A stretch of DNA of 36,374 bases from Actinomycetes bacterium. GTDB lineage: Bacteria > Actinomycetota > Acidimicrobiia > Acidimicrobiales > JAMCPL01. Every line of letters starts with the position of its first letter. The stretch's first letter is position 1. A program made the translations under genes and the position numbers. Where the stretch lies: the NCBI GenBank assembly GCA_021846515.1, contig JAJZWU010000020.1:1-36374 (forward strand), given 5' to 3'. The notes beneath the pieces were generated by a model. It worked only from the letters and a program-made list of their open reading frames with translations, did not search any database and was not told where the DNA came from. Shown one piece after another: positions 6,549 to 15,597 of this stretch.

Positions 6549-8783
6549 CTACGGTAAACGGTTGGTATGATTGGTGAGGCTGGCGGGTGACAGGATCATC
6601 AGGTAGGTTCCCTGCGGACTGCCGGCCATGTCATGAAGCGTAATACTATGTGGCTGGGGGTCGTAGAGCATATATCCTGACACACCAACACTACCCAAGA
6701 CCTTCTGCAAGTTGGTAAATACTGCTGATGCTACATTCCCGGTAGTGCCTATTCCGATACCTACATTTGATCCCTGGGGTCCGATCCAGCCGCTCTCAAC
6801 TGTCCAGTTACTGGTGGCGGATTGACCGGCATAACCTGAAGCAAGGCAACGATCAGCAATTGCAGCATCCGGAGTAAGTGCAGAGAGCTGGCCACCGTGA
6901 GCAAGATAGCAAGCCGCAGCATTCTTCAGAACTTCAAGCTCCGAAACATAAAGGGCTTTATCTGCGTCTGCAGCAGAGGCATGGCTATACTGTGCCAATA
7001 TACTCTTTGGCACCCGGTAGACCGTCACACCCTGAAACACATGGTACTGCCAACCAAGACGTCCGAGAAGGCTCGACCATGCATGAGTGGAAGCAATCCC
7101 GGTGGGAACCGCAACGGCGGTATCATGATGCACTGCACAGAATATCTGAAGTTGGCGAGCTGTTCCAGGCGGCGGGAAAGCGGCAGAAGATATCACAGAC
7201 AAAGGCCAGCGTGCATAGCCCATCCTGCTCGAATATGGGTTATAGCCCCAGGGAGACATGGTAGCGTCTAATTTGAAACCTGATGCCTCTGACCAGACCA
7301 CACCCAAATGGCCGTCGGCAAAAGGAATAGCCTGCCCTCGTGGAACCACCAGCATGCCACTTCCATCACCTGCATAGGCCGCCAATTGCCCATCAGTTAC
7401 TGCCCCAGGTATGTAGGGGCTGGCCCAGAAGAATGCCGCTGGATTGGGGATGAGGAGTATGGTCCCTACGCCTGCTGCTACAAAGCGGATTACCCGAGCC
7501 TTTTTGGTTGTACCCCACGACACCCACAGAGGTATCCATATAGCTAAGCCGAAAGCAACATATACCATGAGTCTTGATGGAAGGATGTTCTTCAATATCG
7601 GAAGATGAGCTGGCAGTATCCACGGCAACCTGATTGCTGTTACGTTTCCATCCACATGTAGTACCGGACCTAAGGTACAGATAACCAGTGCAGCAATCCA
7701 TACGGCAAACGGTACCGACCATCGGCGGCTGCGAACTCCCTCTACAATTGCCATTACTACCAGAATCAGCAGGATAATCCCTATGTAGCCACCCTCTTCA
7801 GAGAAATTCCCCGTAAAACTGGCAGATATCGAGGTAACTAGCTTGGATCCCAGGTAGGTTACAGGGGTTGGAATGACAATGTTCAGTAAATCTGTCGAGT
7901 AGGTATACGGGGAGTTGATTACAGTACCACCAATACTGAGCCCCGATATCAGATAGTAGAGCAGTGGCGATGTGAATACCAGCACACCTACTGCAATAGC
8001 TGCAAGTTCACGAATAAGTACACGTATTTGCCGGACGAGCTCCTTCCAATACCAGAGCGCAAACAGCCCAATTGCACCAAGAGCGGAAAGTGCAAAGGTC
8101 AAGGAGATCTCTGTAGAAGTATAGAGAAGGAACGCAAGTAACAGCACCGATAAAACGACAAACCACAGAGGCCGGATGCGGCCACGCAATCTTAGCAAAG
8201 TTACCAGTACGAGTAGCGGGAGGGGAAAGATTAGCACCAGAAAGAGATGGCTTGATAATTCTCCGATCTCATAAGAGCTGAAACCAAAGAGAAATCCCCC
8301 GAGAATTGCTGGAAATGCAGGCACTTCAATGTAGTCGAGTAGCCATAACATAGAAAGTGCGGCAGACACGGGAGCAAACAATATAATGAGATTCCAGGAT
8401 ACCACCGGACCGAATAGAAGAGTCACTGGAGCAGCCAGGAGGCTGGGAGATGCAACAGATGTGATCCATGCTGCGTTATACGTAGCCGGGTAGGTAAGGC
8501 CATGCACCAGAAATGGATTATGCCCATGCAGTATTGCCCACGGCCACCACTTTAGAAAGAACAAATATCCGTTAGGATCCCCGCTCTCGGAAAACATGTC
8601 TTTAGTAAGGCTGTGTCCTACCATACCTGTAACCCAAAGCGATATAGCTAAGTACACAAAAAATGCACCTGAATAGAGCAGCAGTTTCCTATGCCTGGTA
8701 CTGTACTCACGCACGTAACCGAACAATGGCGCTATTTTAGCTCTGGCAGTTTCCAGATTCGCCATCAAGTAATCTCCAATCAC
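6549..8783 (-). CDS. multi-pass membrane protein, GT-C glycosyltransferase-like
   Basis: A 744-residue integral membrane protein. About the first 460 residues hold roughly ten to twelve hydrophobic segments; the rest (about residues 470-744) is a largely soluble domain expected outside the membrane. The N-terminal arrangement suggests a GT-C type transferase using a lipid-linked sugar, with an acidic loop after the first transmembrane segment (KDMFSESGDPNGYLFFLKWWPW), but I cannot assign a named family. The GTG at 8783 overlaps the upstream glycosyltransferase stop (GTGA). An ATG at 8765, preceded by GGAG about 8 nt away, is an equally good start. It closes the leftward polysaccharide operon. 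Confidence 0.72.
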   Translation of the reverse strand: MIGDYLMANLETARAKIAPLFGYVREYSTRHRKLLLYSGAFFVYLAISLWVTGMVGHSLTKDMFSESGDPNGYLFFLKWWPWAILHGHNPFLVHGLTYPATYNAAWITSVASPSLLAAPVTLLFGPVVSWNLIILFAPVSAALSMLWLLDYIEVPAFPAILGGFLFGFSSYEIGELSSHLFLVLIFPLPLLVLVTLLRLRGRIRPLWFVVLSVLLLAFLLYTSTEISLTFALSALGAIGLFALWYWKELVRQIRVLIRELAAIAVGVLVFTSPLLYYLISGLSIGGTVINSPYTYSTDLLNIVIPTPVTYLGSKLVTSISASFTGNFSEEGGYIGIILLILVVMAIVEGVRSRRWSVPFAVWIAALVICTLGPVLHVDGNVTAIRLPWILPAHLPILKNILPSRLMVYVAFGLAIWIPLWVSWGTTKKARVIRFVAAGVGTILLIPNPAAFFWASPYIPGAVTDGQLAAYAGDGSGMLVVPRGQAIPFADGHLGVVWSEASGFKLDATMSPWGYNPYSSRMGYARWPLSVISSAAFPPPGTARQLQIFCAVHHDTAVAVPTGIASTHAWSSLLGRLGWQYHVFQGVTVYRVPKSILAQYSHASAADADKALYVSELEVLKNAAACYLAHGGQLSALTPDAAIADRCLASGYAGQSATSNWTVESGWIGPQGSNVGIGIGTTGNVASAVFTNLQKVLGSVGVSGYMLYDPQPHSITLHDMAGSPQGTYLMILSPASLTNHTNRLP

Positions 8784-11700
8784 AGACCTGATAATATATA
8801 GAGCCAGTTTGGATGGCTCTCATCAAAGAGCATCCCTGCAATTGTAGACGCAACCGATGACCATGATTGCTGAATGATGCCCCTTGGCGACGGGATACGA
8901 TCAGCTTGGTAAAGTTCCAGCCAGTGTTCTATCGCGGAAGTAATATCATTCGGCGATAGCCCGTCAAAGTACAGTGCGCCATCTCCTGCAATCTCTCTAA
9001 ACACGGGAATATCTCGTGCTATCACTGGAACTCCGTGTCTTGCCGCTTCGACGATGGGCAACCCAAAACCTTCGTCATACGATGAGGCTATAAGACACGA
9101 TGCCGTATTATACAGCCTGGCAAGAGCCTCATCGCTTAATCCTTCGAGCCAGTGCAGATGCCTATCCAACTCAGAATGGCTATTTATTCGCCTGACAAGA
9201 TCCTCCATCATCCACCCCTGCTTGCCTGCAAAGACCAGATTGACCTGACGTCCCTCTCTCCACAATTGCTCGAATGCCGAGAGCACCTGGCTATGTCCCT
9301 TCCTCGGCTCAAGAGTACCGACCACCAAGAAGGTCAACTCTTCACCGAGCCGCCCTGTCAGTCCATCAATTGCACCATCCATACCACCAGTAGGAATACT
9401 GGACTCTATATCAGATCCCAGGTGGCAGTAGCCAATCTTGAAAGCAGTACTGCGTTTGCCGTGTGATTTTACCCAATCTCTCACAGTAGAAGCAGTGGCC
9501 ATGCTGTTGCAGATCACTCCATCCGCCACGTCGTAGACCGATCTTATCCACCTGGATGAGATGGATTGCATCTCTGGTGGGAACCACTCAGGATGCATAA
9601 TGGGCAATAGATCGTGGACAAAGAAGTATACGCCTACATCCTTACGGCGCATCCCTGCCAGCTCTCCCACCCGCTCAGGCACCTTGTCTGCTGCCCAATC
9701 CAAGCCAAAAAAGATATCACCCGGTGAAAGACCCAAAGCGCCATCTCCAGCCCATTTGCCATCTATTCCAAGCATGCTACAGGTGAACTTTTGAGCATAC
9801 GAATAGCATCTATTGGCAGCATACACGGGCTCTATGCGTAAGTCGGGCAACTGGGGAGAGCTAAACATCTCATTCAGAACAGCCCGCGTAACTCTTTGAA
9901 TGCCGGTACGAAGATCATGGTCGGCAATAGCAGATACATCTACAAGCAATTGCTTTCTTGTAAACCTTACCCTATTCCAGGCCATGGCAGAGCAGGTATC
10001 GAGTAGGTCATTCTCCGAATGGGGAACCTCTGCTGCAATATCTGCAATTCCAGAGAGTACGTATCCACAGTTAGCGGAAAGAGCATGTGCATAGAATCTC
10101 TCCACAGCCTCATAGTAAAGTTCTGCCACGCGAGCCGGGCTGTGAACCTCTGCTATATATTCGGCACAACACCTTGAAAGATCAGCTCTTAGCTTGCTAT
10201 CGCTTACCATTGTAGATAAGGCAGATACAAGCTCTCCCACTTTGAAATCATCAGAGAGCATTACTGCCACATCCGGTGGAATCTCTCCTGCTGCCCTATG
10301 GGGATTGATGATTGTAGGTATGCCGTGAGCCAGGCAATCAAGCACTGCTCTCGACGATTCCCCCCTTGTATCGCTGCGCAGTTGTATGGCTATGTCGGTA
10401 GCTATCAAGTATTCCTCATACTGGTGGTCAGTCACCCATCCTGTAGATCGTATATCCCACCCGGAATTGACAAGTGATGAGATTTTATTATCAAGTTCTG
10501 TCGTATAGGTGTCATCAAACCTACCTCCTACCAACACTAGATGCAGTTTTTTCTTCACCCGGGAATCAAGTTTGGCAAGGGCATCAAGGATCATATGGTT
10601 CAGCTTGGTGGGGGCAACTATCCCAAAAGAACAGATCAGTAAATCGCCATCGCCTACCCCAATCTGGTGGCGTATATTATTATTCGACGTACCTTTATCC
10701 ATATCCAGTGATGCAGGCAATCCCCTGAGTTGAGGTACTACTGCCCAGTGGCTACCTGCCCCATCTCCGTAGTACTCTGACGCAAGCTCCTTTGCATATT
10801 GCGAGTGCACGATGACTCCAAGCGCCTGCTCTAGGATCGATCGATTCATCGGATATCCACCACCATCCGACTTCTTGGAAATCCCTGGCACTATAGCCTC
10901 ATATCCATGAGAATAGTACGACTCCTTCACTCGTGCATGGGGATACCTGCCAGCACTCTCCATGCCACGATATAGCCCTTCAAGTACAAAATCATGAAGC
11001 ACGACTACTCCCGGGCACTTACCTATTAGATCAAGCTGCCAGTCATGGAAGGGGGAATTGCCGACCTGGTAGATCACTCTTTCATAGGACTCTGCATTGG
11101 AGAGAAACCATTCTGGTTTATGGACATCCACCAGATGGTTGGCGGCGCCGCCAGGGATGGGTGAAATCTTATGCTGCGATTGAGTGATCACATCTATATC
11201 GTAGTAATCAAGTAAGGGCTCCAGGAGCTCTGCAGTATAGCTGGCAATGCCCGTCTGGCTGGGTGGCATCGGAGATACCATAGCCAACCTTGGCTTCTCT
11301 TTGGATGTGATCTGCAATCCGCTTACCCTTCTATCATTGCGGACAGTATTGGGCGTGCCCGAAAGTGACAGCGACTCCTTTTGGGCAGTCTGACGCTCAA
11401 TCTCTACCAGCACCGACTCAGCCACCTTGTCCCAGGAGAATTCGCCTGCACGCTCCAATCCATGCGATGACAGGAATCTGGCAAACTCAGAATCTTCCAG
11501 TACCTGACGCATCTTTGACGCAATGGATGAGGTATCGTATGGATCAAAAAGCATTTTATCGCAACCGGCAACCTCCGGCAATGAGGTAGCATCAGAGCAA
11601 ATAACCGGAGTACCACAGGACATGGCTTCAAGCACCGGAAAGCCGAATCCCTCGTAAAGTGAGGGTACAACTACCAGCGAAGCTGCATTATAGAGAGCCA

Positions 11701-12598
11701 CCAGCTCATCGTCGGTCACATGTCCGCAAGTTGCTATATTATCTATCGATAACCTTGCACTGTTCATCCATGTTGTTATTTTGTCTACACCTTCACCAAA
11801 CCCTTTGCCAAAAAGTACCAACTGGTAACTATCTTTGAGCTCTTTCGGCAACTTTCCATAGGCATAGACCAATTGCTCAATATTCTTGTGAGATTCATAG
11901 ATATTACCGCCTGCCATAATGAAGTCTTTCGATATACCACAACGTCTCTTGATAGATTCCAACTCGTCATCAGCGATGTCTCTATGCTGGAACATATGGC
12001 TCACAGCAGCTCCAATTACCGCTATCCGATCAGCCTCTATCCCAAGCAAGCGGGAAGCGTCATCTTTGGAATGCCGAGAGACGGAAAGAACCAGATCAGC
12101 TCGCTTCAAACTCTCCGATTTACGGTAATACCAGCTACGCATGGCAGGTTCACGAAGGTAGCGATCATCCATGGCCAAGGGGATCAGGTCGTGTAAAATT
12201 ACAGCAGTCAGACAAGGTGCCGGCAACATACCGATTGAGCTGACCGCATTGCTACCCCAGCCCTCAAAAAGGCTGGTAATCAAAAGCGCATCCGGATCCA
12301 GCCCAGCTATGAACTGCTCTCTTAAAAGCTCAGCTGCATTCATCCTGAATGGGTTACTGTCCAGCTGGCTAGCACCGTCAAGTGCCGAAAATACACGTAT
12401 ATTTCCCTGCGATACTATGCCATAGAGACTGGAACGGATAGACTCGATACTTTCCGGAAGCTGCCCGTTCAGCGCTATGACTATCTCATGTCCTCGTGAA
12501 TTCTCAGCAATAGCCCTCACCAGGGAAAGCGAATATCGCCCAATGCCTCTGAACCTGCTCTCCGTCTGCGCCCCCTGCAAATCAATTACGATTTTAAT
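8780..12598 (-). CDS. three-domain GT4 glycosyltransferase, probable ATT start
   Basis: A protein of about 1272 residues with three tandem GT-B glycosyltransferase units. Unit 1 spans about 1-400 (VIDLQGAQTESRFRGIGRYS; SLYEGFGFPVLEAMSCGTPVI). Unit 2 spans about 430-850 (MVSPMPPSQTGIASY; DTRGESSRAVLDCLAHGIP, without the usual E-G-F-G). Unit 3 spans about 880-1272 (VVGTLEPRKGHSQV; SYDEGFGLPIVEAARHG). Such multidomain enzymes add successive sugars to a surface polysaccharide. The family N-terminus M-(K/R)-I-V-I-D-x-Q-G-A-Q requires translation from the ATT at 12598, with a purine-rich AAAGGGGGA about 6 nt upstream. The nearest conventional start, TTG at 12580, would remove the first beta strand. 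It overlaps the methyltransferase gene by 13 bp. Confidence 0.88.
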   Translation of the reverse strand: MKIVIDLQGAQTESRFRGIGRYSLSLVRAIAENSRGHEIVIALNGQLPESIESIRSSLYGIVSQGNIRVFSALDGASQLDSNPFRMNAAELLREQFIAGLDPDALLITSLFEGWGSNAVSSIGMLPAPCLTAVILHDLIPLAMDDRYLREPAMRSWYYRKSESLKRADLVLSVSRHSKDDASRLLGIEADRIAVIGAAVSHMFQHRDIADDELESIKRRCGISKDFIMAGGNIYESHKNIEQLVYAYGKLPKELKDSYQLVLFGKGFGEGVDKITTWMNSARLSIDNIATCGHVTDDELVALYNAASLVVVPSLYEGFGFPVLEAMSCGTPVICSDATSLPEVAGCDKMLFDPYDTSSIASKMRQVLEDSEFARFLSSHGLERAGEFSWDKVAESVLVEIERQTAQKESLSLSGTPNTVRNDRRVSGLQITSKEKPRLAMVSPMPPSQTGIASYTAELLEPLLDYYDIDVITQSQHKISPIPGGAANHLVDVHKPEWFLSNAESYERVIYQVGNSPFHDWQLDLIGKCPGVVVLHDFVLEGLYRGMESAGRYPHARVKESYYSHGYEAIVPGISKKSDGGGYPMNRSILEQALGVIVHSQYAKELASEYYGDGAGSHWAVVPQLRGLPASLDMDKGTSNNNIRHQIGVGDGDLLICSFGIVAPTKLNHMILDALAKLDSRVKKKLHLVLVGGRFDDTYTTELDNKISSLVNSGWDIRSTGWVTDHQYEEYLIATDIAIQLRSDTRGESSRAVLDCLAHGIPTIINPHRAAGEIPPDVAVMLSDDFKVGELVSALSTMVSDSKLRADLSRCCAEYIAEVHSPARVAELYYEAVERFYAHALSANCGYVLSGIADIAAEVPHSENDLLDTCSAMAWNRVRFTRKQLLVDVSAIADHDLRTGIQRVTRAVLNEMFSSPQLPDLRIEPVYAANRCYSYAQKFTCSMLGIDGKWAGDGALGLSPGDIFFGLDWAADKVPERVGELAGMRRKDVGVYFFVHDLLPIMHPEWFPPEMQSISSRWIRSVYDVADGVICNSMATASTVRDWVKSHGKRSTAFKIGYCHLGSDIESSIPTGGMDGAIDGLTGRLGEELTFLVVGTLEPRKGHSQVLSAFEQLWREGRQVNLVFAGKQGWMMEDLVRRINSHSELDRHLHWLEGLSDEALARLYNTASCLIASSYDEGFGLPIVEAARHGVPVIARDIPVFREIAGDGALYFDGLSPNDITSAIEHWLELYQADRIPSPRGIIQQSWSSVASTIAGMLFDESHPNWLYILSGL

Positions 12599-13746
12599 TG
12601 GCTGTCCCCCTTTCTGGCCCCAGAGAGATTACGCGACTTGGACGATATATGCCATTTTAGTACATCGTACATTCGCAGGGCTGCATCAGAATGGCACTGC
12701 ATACTATTATCCTCGCCATGATCTATCTTTCCACTTAGTGAATTGGCCGACAACCTATGATACAGAAAGGATCTCTTATATATCCTTCTGAGCTTGGAGA
12801 CGGTAGGAGTATGTACACGTATAGGTTTAGTAATACGCCATGAAGTAGAAGCGTAGATTGCTGACAGCTCAGTCTGCCGGGATTTTACATTCTGCTCCAG
12901 GTTGAATATCTGGTTTTTGGCTGCAGTCAGGCGACTCTCGTACTCCTCCCGGAGTTGTATCTCAGCTTCCTTCTCTCTGGCCAGTTCCTCTCGAAGCTGA
13001 TGCTCACCGTAAGTAATAAACCCATCTATCAGATGACTGGGTGGATATCTGAATGCATCACATAACTCTCCATACTCCTCCGCCACATAGAATCGGTTGA
13101 GCCCGTCAAAGTAAACAAAAGTATATTGTAATCCAGTCAGTAGTCCTTCCCACTGATCCTGCGTCTCTTGAGCCATAGCAGGATTTTCTGCAGGCTCCGT
13201 TGCTTCGACCACAATGATCCAGGGACGGTACAAGGACAGGTCTATGCCCTCCAGCACCTCCCTTTCCATACCCTCCACGTCTATCTTCAAAAAGTGGATT
13301 TGCGGGGGAGAGAAATAGGTAATGATATCGTCGAGAGTACGAACTTCTATCTCCATCTCGGACACTCTAAACCCTCTTGCCTGCGCCATCGGTATAGACT
13401 CAGGCTTTGCAGTCGACAGTCCAGTATCTTCTACTTCGTAAAACTTCATGATACCGTTTACAGAAGATGCACCGACACGCAGGTTGATATCACGTGGACG
13501 TTCGGACACCAGCCTCTCATGCCAGTACTGCACCGGTTCTATATTTATCCCGTGCCACCCCTGATCATAAAATGCCTTTGTCACAGAATCAACTACCGGA
13601 TCGTTAGCCCCTACATCTACATAAAATCCGCTATCTACATTCCCAAGAGCACGCCACAAAATGACATCCTCGCAATTCTGTGCGTAAGATATAAACTCGC
13701 CACCAGCTACAAGATGCCCATTTTCGTTGGTACCGTTACTACTCAT
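12586..13746 (-). CDS. FkbM-type methyltransferase with C-terminal coiled coil
   Basis: A 386-residue protein. Residues about 15-230 form an FkbM-family SAM-dependent methyltransferase: FISYAQNCEDVILWRAL, the SAM-binding FYVDVGANDP, and HFLKIDVEGMEREVLEG. Residues about 245-310 form a charged coiled coil (REELAREKEAEIQLREEYESR), followed by STSWRITKPIR, a motif common in surface-polysaccharide glycosyl- and methyltransferases. It probably O-methylates a sugar of the polymer made by the next gene. The start is ATG 13746, with TATAAC ending 7 nt upstream; a longer form from GTG 13767 would begin upstream of that box. It is the first gene of the leftward operon. Confidence 0.88.
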   Translation of the reverse strand: MSSNGTNENGHLVAGGEFISYAQNCEDVILWRALGNVDSGFYVDVGANDPVVDSVTKAFYDQGWHGINIEPVQYWHERLVSERPRDINLRVGASSVNGIMKFYEVEDTGLSTAKPESIPMAQARGFRVSEMEIEVRTLDDIITYFSPPQIHFLKIDVEGMEREVLEGIDLSLYRPWIIVVEATEPAENPAMAQETQDQWEGLLTGLQYTFVYFDGLNRFYVAEEYGELCDAFRYPPSHLIDGFITYGEHQLREELAREKEAEIQLREEYESRLTAAKNQIFNLEQNVKSRQTELSAIYASTSWRITKPIRVHTPTVSKLRRIYKRSFLYHRLSANSLSGKIDHGEDNSMQCHSDAALRMYDVLKWHISSKSRNLSGARKGDSQLKS

Positions 13747-13753
13747 ATATGTT

Positions 13754-13759
13754 GTTATA
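13754..13759 (-). promoter_or_regulatory. -10 box of polysaccharide operon promoter
   Basis: TATAAC on the minus strand ends 7 nt before the ATG at 13746. It would drive the methyltransferase, the giant glycosyltransferase and the membrane protein as one leaderless transcript. Confidence 0.6.
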
Positions 13760-14066
13760 GTACCCACTGCTTGAAACTGTCTCTAAACAATAAAATACAT
13801 ACATAATCAATCTCTCGCCTCGCACTACTCCGCATCGAATCAATATATCACACGCTACCCATATCGTTGGCCAACAGGCAATTGGCCACAAAATTGTAAA
13901 GTGCAATCCCTGGAAAACCGGCGCCCTATTTGATCAGCACCTACGCAACAAGCTGCATGGCCAACCAATCAAAAAGAAATGGCTTATATGCGCAATTTTG
14001 CCACCAAATATTCCCCGAAGATACTCCCATGCGCGATGCATTCAGATAATCCCTTCCAATTCACGC
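13760..14066. other. divergent intergenic region without a recognised gene
   Basis: About 300 bp lie between the two divergent promoters, AT-rich and without an open frame resembling a protein. A perfect palindrome, GTTGGCCAAC (13866-13875), is followed by further TTGGCCA-like words near 13882 and 13959. They could bind a regulator shared by the two divergent units; this is only a possibility. Confidence 0.4.
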
Positions 14067-14072
14067 TACAAT
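14067..14072 (+). promoter_or_regulatory. -10 box of APS-kinase gene
   Basis: TACAAT ends 7 nt before the ATG at 14080; leaderless arrangement. Confidence 0.6.
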
Positions 14073-14079
14073 TTATGGG

Positions 14080-14643
14080 ATGCAAACCAGCCAACTCGCA
14101 GCTATACCCAACAAGGGAGCGGCCGTATGGCTTACCGGCCTACCGGCTGCCGGAAAGACGACAGTTGCACTTGCCGTACAGGAAGCCCTACACAACTCAG
14201 GCAGGTTGGCATGCGTTATAGACGGAGATGAGCTGCGCAGAGGGCTGTGCTCTGACCTGGGATTTACCGAAAAAGATAGAACCGAAAATGTACGGCGAGC
14301 AGCTGAAATGGCTGTCTATCTTTCCAAGCAGGGAATTATAACGATAATAGCCCTAATCAGTCCAATGCGGCTCCAGAGATCATCGGCACGCTCACTACAT
14401 GGCGAAGCGGGCATACCATTCATGGAGGTATGGGTATCTACTCCCATTGAAGTATGCAGACAACGCGATCCGAAGGGTCTGTACAACCGATACAACCAAG
14501 GCAACTTGCATGGCCTTACCGGCATGGACGATCCCTACGAGCCACCAGACTGTCCCGATCTCGTGCTGCCTACCGACACAATGACAATAAGTGAGGCTGT
14601 GGATGCAGTAATGGCCATGCTCCACAAGTCCGGCATCCTGTAG
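14080..14643 (+). CDS. cysC: adenylyl-sulfate (APS) kinase-like protein
   Basis: A 187-residue CysC-type kinase converting adenylyl sulfate plus ATP to PAPS. The Walker A motif is GLPAAGKTT (residues 20-28, in place of the usual GLSGSGKST). DGDELRRGLCSDLGF, then DRTENVRR, the ISPMR segment with the conserved serine, and EVCRQRDPKGLY with DDPYEPP all match the family. Length is normal. No sulfate adenylyltransferase (cysD/cysN/sat) or sulfotransferase is in the window. It stands beside polysaccharide genes, so supply of PAPS for polymer sulfation is a possible role, but ordinary sulfate metabolism is equally open. The start is set by TACAAT 7 nt upstream. Confidence 0.87.
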   Translation: MQTSQLAAIPNKGAAVWLTGLPAAGKTTVALAVQEALHNSGRLACVIDGDELRRGLCSDLGFTEKDRTENVRRAAEMAVYLSKQGIITIIALISPMRLQRSSARSLHGEAGIPFMEVWVSTPIEVCRQRDPKGLYNRYNQGNLHGLTGMDDPYEPPDCPDLVLPTDTMTISEAVDAVMAMLHKSGIL

Positions 14644-14805
14644 GTTCCCTATACTGCCACTAGTGTAATTCCAGTTCAAGTGACTATTTTTATCACGCAT
14701 AGAAGACAATGACCTGCAGTTGCATAATATCGCATAAGGTATAGATAGGTCTATCCCATTAGGTGCTCAACATGCAGTATAATGATAAGTGATACAAGTA
14801 CCTGT

Positions 14806-14811
14806 TATGTT
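14806..14811 (+). promoter_or_regulatory. -10 box of heptad-repeat gene
   Basis: TATGTT ends 6 nt (CAGGAC) before the ATG at 14818. An upstream TATAAT (14778-14783) overlaps the alternative ATG at 14782 and may be a second promoter with a short leader. Confidence 0.55.
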
Positions 14812-14817
14812 CAGGAC

Positions 14818-15579
14818 ATGAGAAAAACACTTACCATGAAATACAATTCAGAAGATATAGAAAGGTTCATTGAGGCGATAGAGGCGGATGAGCACCTGCG
14901 CGCTCGCGTAGAACGTGCAATACTCAGCGATCGCATGTACGAGCTACCTGACAAGTTGGCCGAGTTAACGGAGGCGGTTCGTAAACTCAGCGATCTGGTT
15001 GCCGAGTACATCAAAAAAACTGACGAGAGACTTAATCGTATTGAATCTGACATAGGTATCCTCAAGTCCGATGTCGGTACCTTAAAGTCTGATGTAAGCA
15101 CACTCAAATCCGATGTCAGCACCCTAAAGTCCGATGTCGGTACCTTAAAGTCTGATGTCAGCACACTCAAAGGATCTGATTATGAGCGGGTGTGCAGAGA
15201 GCATGCTCCAGCCATCCTTGGACAAGTCTACGGAGGTATGAGACGTCTTCGCTCCATACGCAGGGAAGAACTGGCCGACAGTCTGGATGATGCCCTGGAC
15301 GAAGGAAAGATCACACAGAAAGAGCGAGATGACGTGCTCAAATCCGATATTGCCATGAAAGCCGTATCCAAGCGCAACGGAGAGGATGTGTACCTGGCAG
15401 TCGAGGTATCGGTCACTGCGGGCCAGAATGACGTAGAGAGAGCATTGCAACGGGCAATGACTTTGGAAAAGACATTCGGCGAGAAAGGTATCGGTGTAGT
15501 AATAGCCAGAACCATCCCCGAAAATCTGGACACCTCTGGCGTAGAGGTAGCAGTCTACGGCTACGGCAACAGCGACTGA
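14818..15579 (+). CDS. heptad-repeat coiled-coil protein with PD-(D/E)XK-like C-terminal domain
   Basis: A 253-residue protein. Residues 1-75 are helical and charged. Residues about 76-117 are a coiled coil with five perfect K-S-D-V-(G/S)-T-L heptads preceded by a degenerate one. Residues about 120-253 form an alpha/beta domain with AVSKRNGEDVYLAVEVSVTAGQNDVERALQRA, resembling the E-x-V/S core of PD-(D/E)XK nuclease-like (DUF3782-type) proteins found in bacteria rich in Uma2 genes. The function is unknown; catalytic activity is not assured. The start at 14818 follows the leaderless rule; a longer form from 14782 would add 12 residues with no recognisable similarity. Confidence 0.65.
   Translation: MRKTLTMKYNSEDIERFIEAIEADEHLRARVERAILSDRMYELPDKLAELTEAVRKLSDLVAEYIKKTDERLNRIESDIGILKSDVGTLKSDVSTLKSDVSTLKSDVGTLKSDVSTLKGSDYERVCREHAPAILGQVYGGMRRLRSIRREELADSLDDALDEGKITQKERDDVLKSDIAMKAVSKRNGEDVYLAVEVSVTAGQNDVERALQRAMTLEKTFGEKGIGVVIARTIPENLDTSGVEVAVYGYGNSD
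15064..15168 (+). repeat. five 21-bp tandem repeats encoding heptads
   Basis: Five in-frame 21-bp units encode K-S-D-V-(G/S)-T-L. At the DNA level units differ by a few silent or Gly/Ser changes, and the two-unit block AAGTCCGATGTCGG through GATGT(A/C)AGCACACTC occurs twice (15064-15105 and 15127-15168). This points to expansion by duplication of 21- and 42-bp units. Length change would keep the frame. Confidence 0.9.
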
Positions 15580-15597
15580 ACACCTCCGTACATCTCC

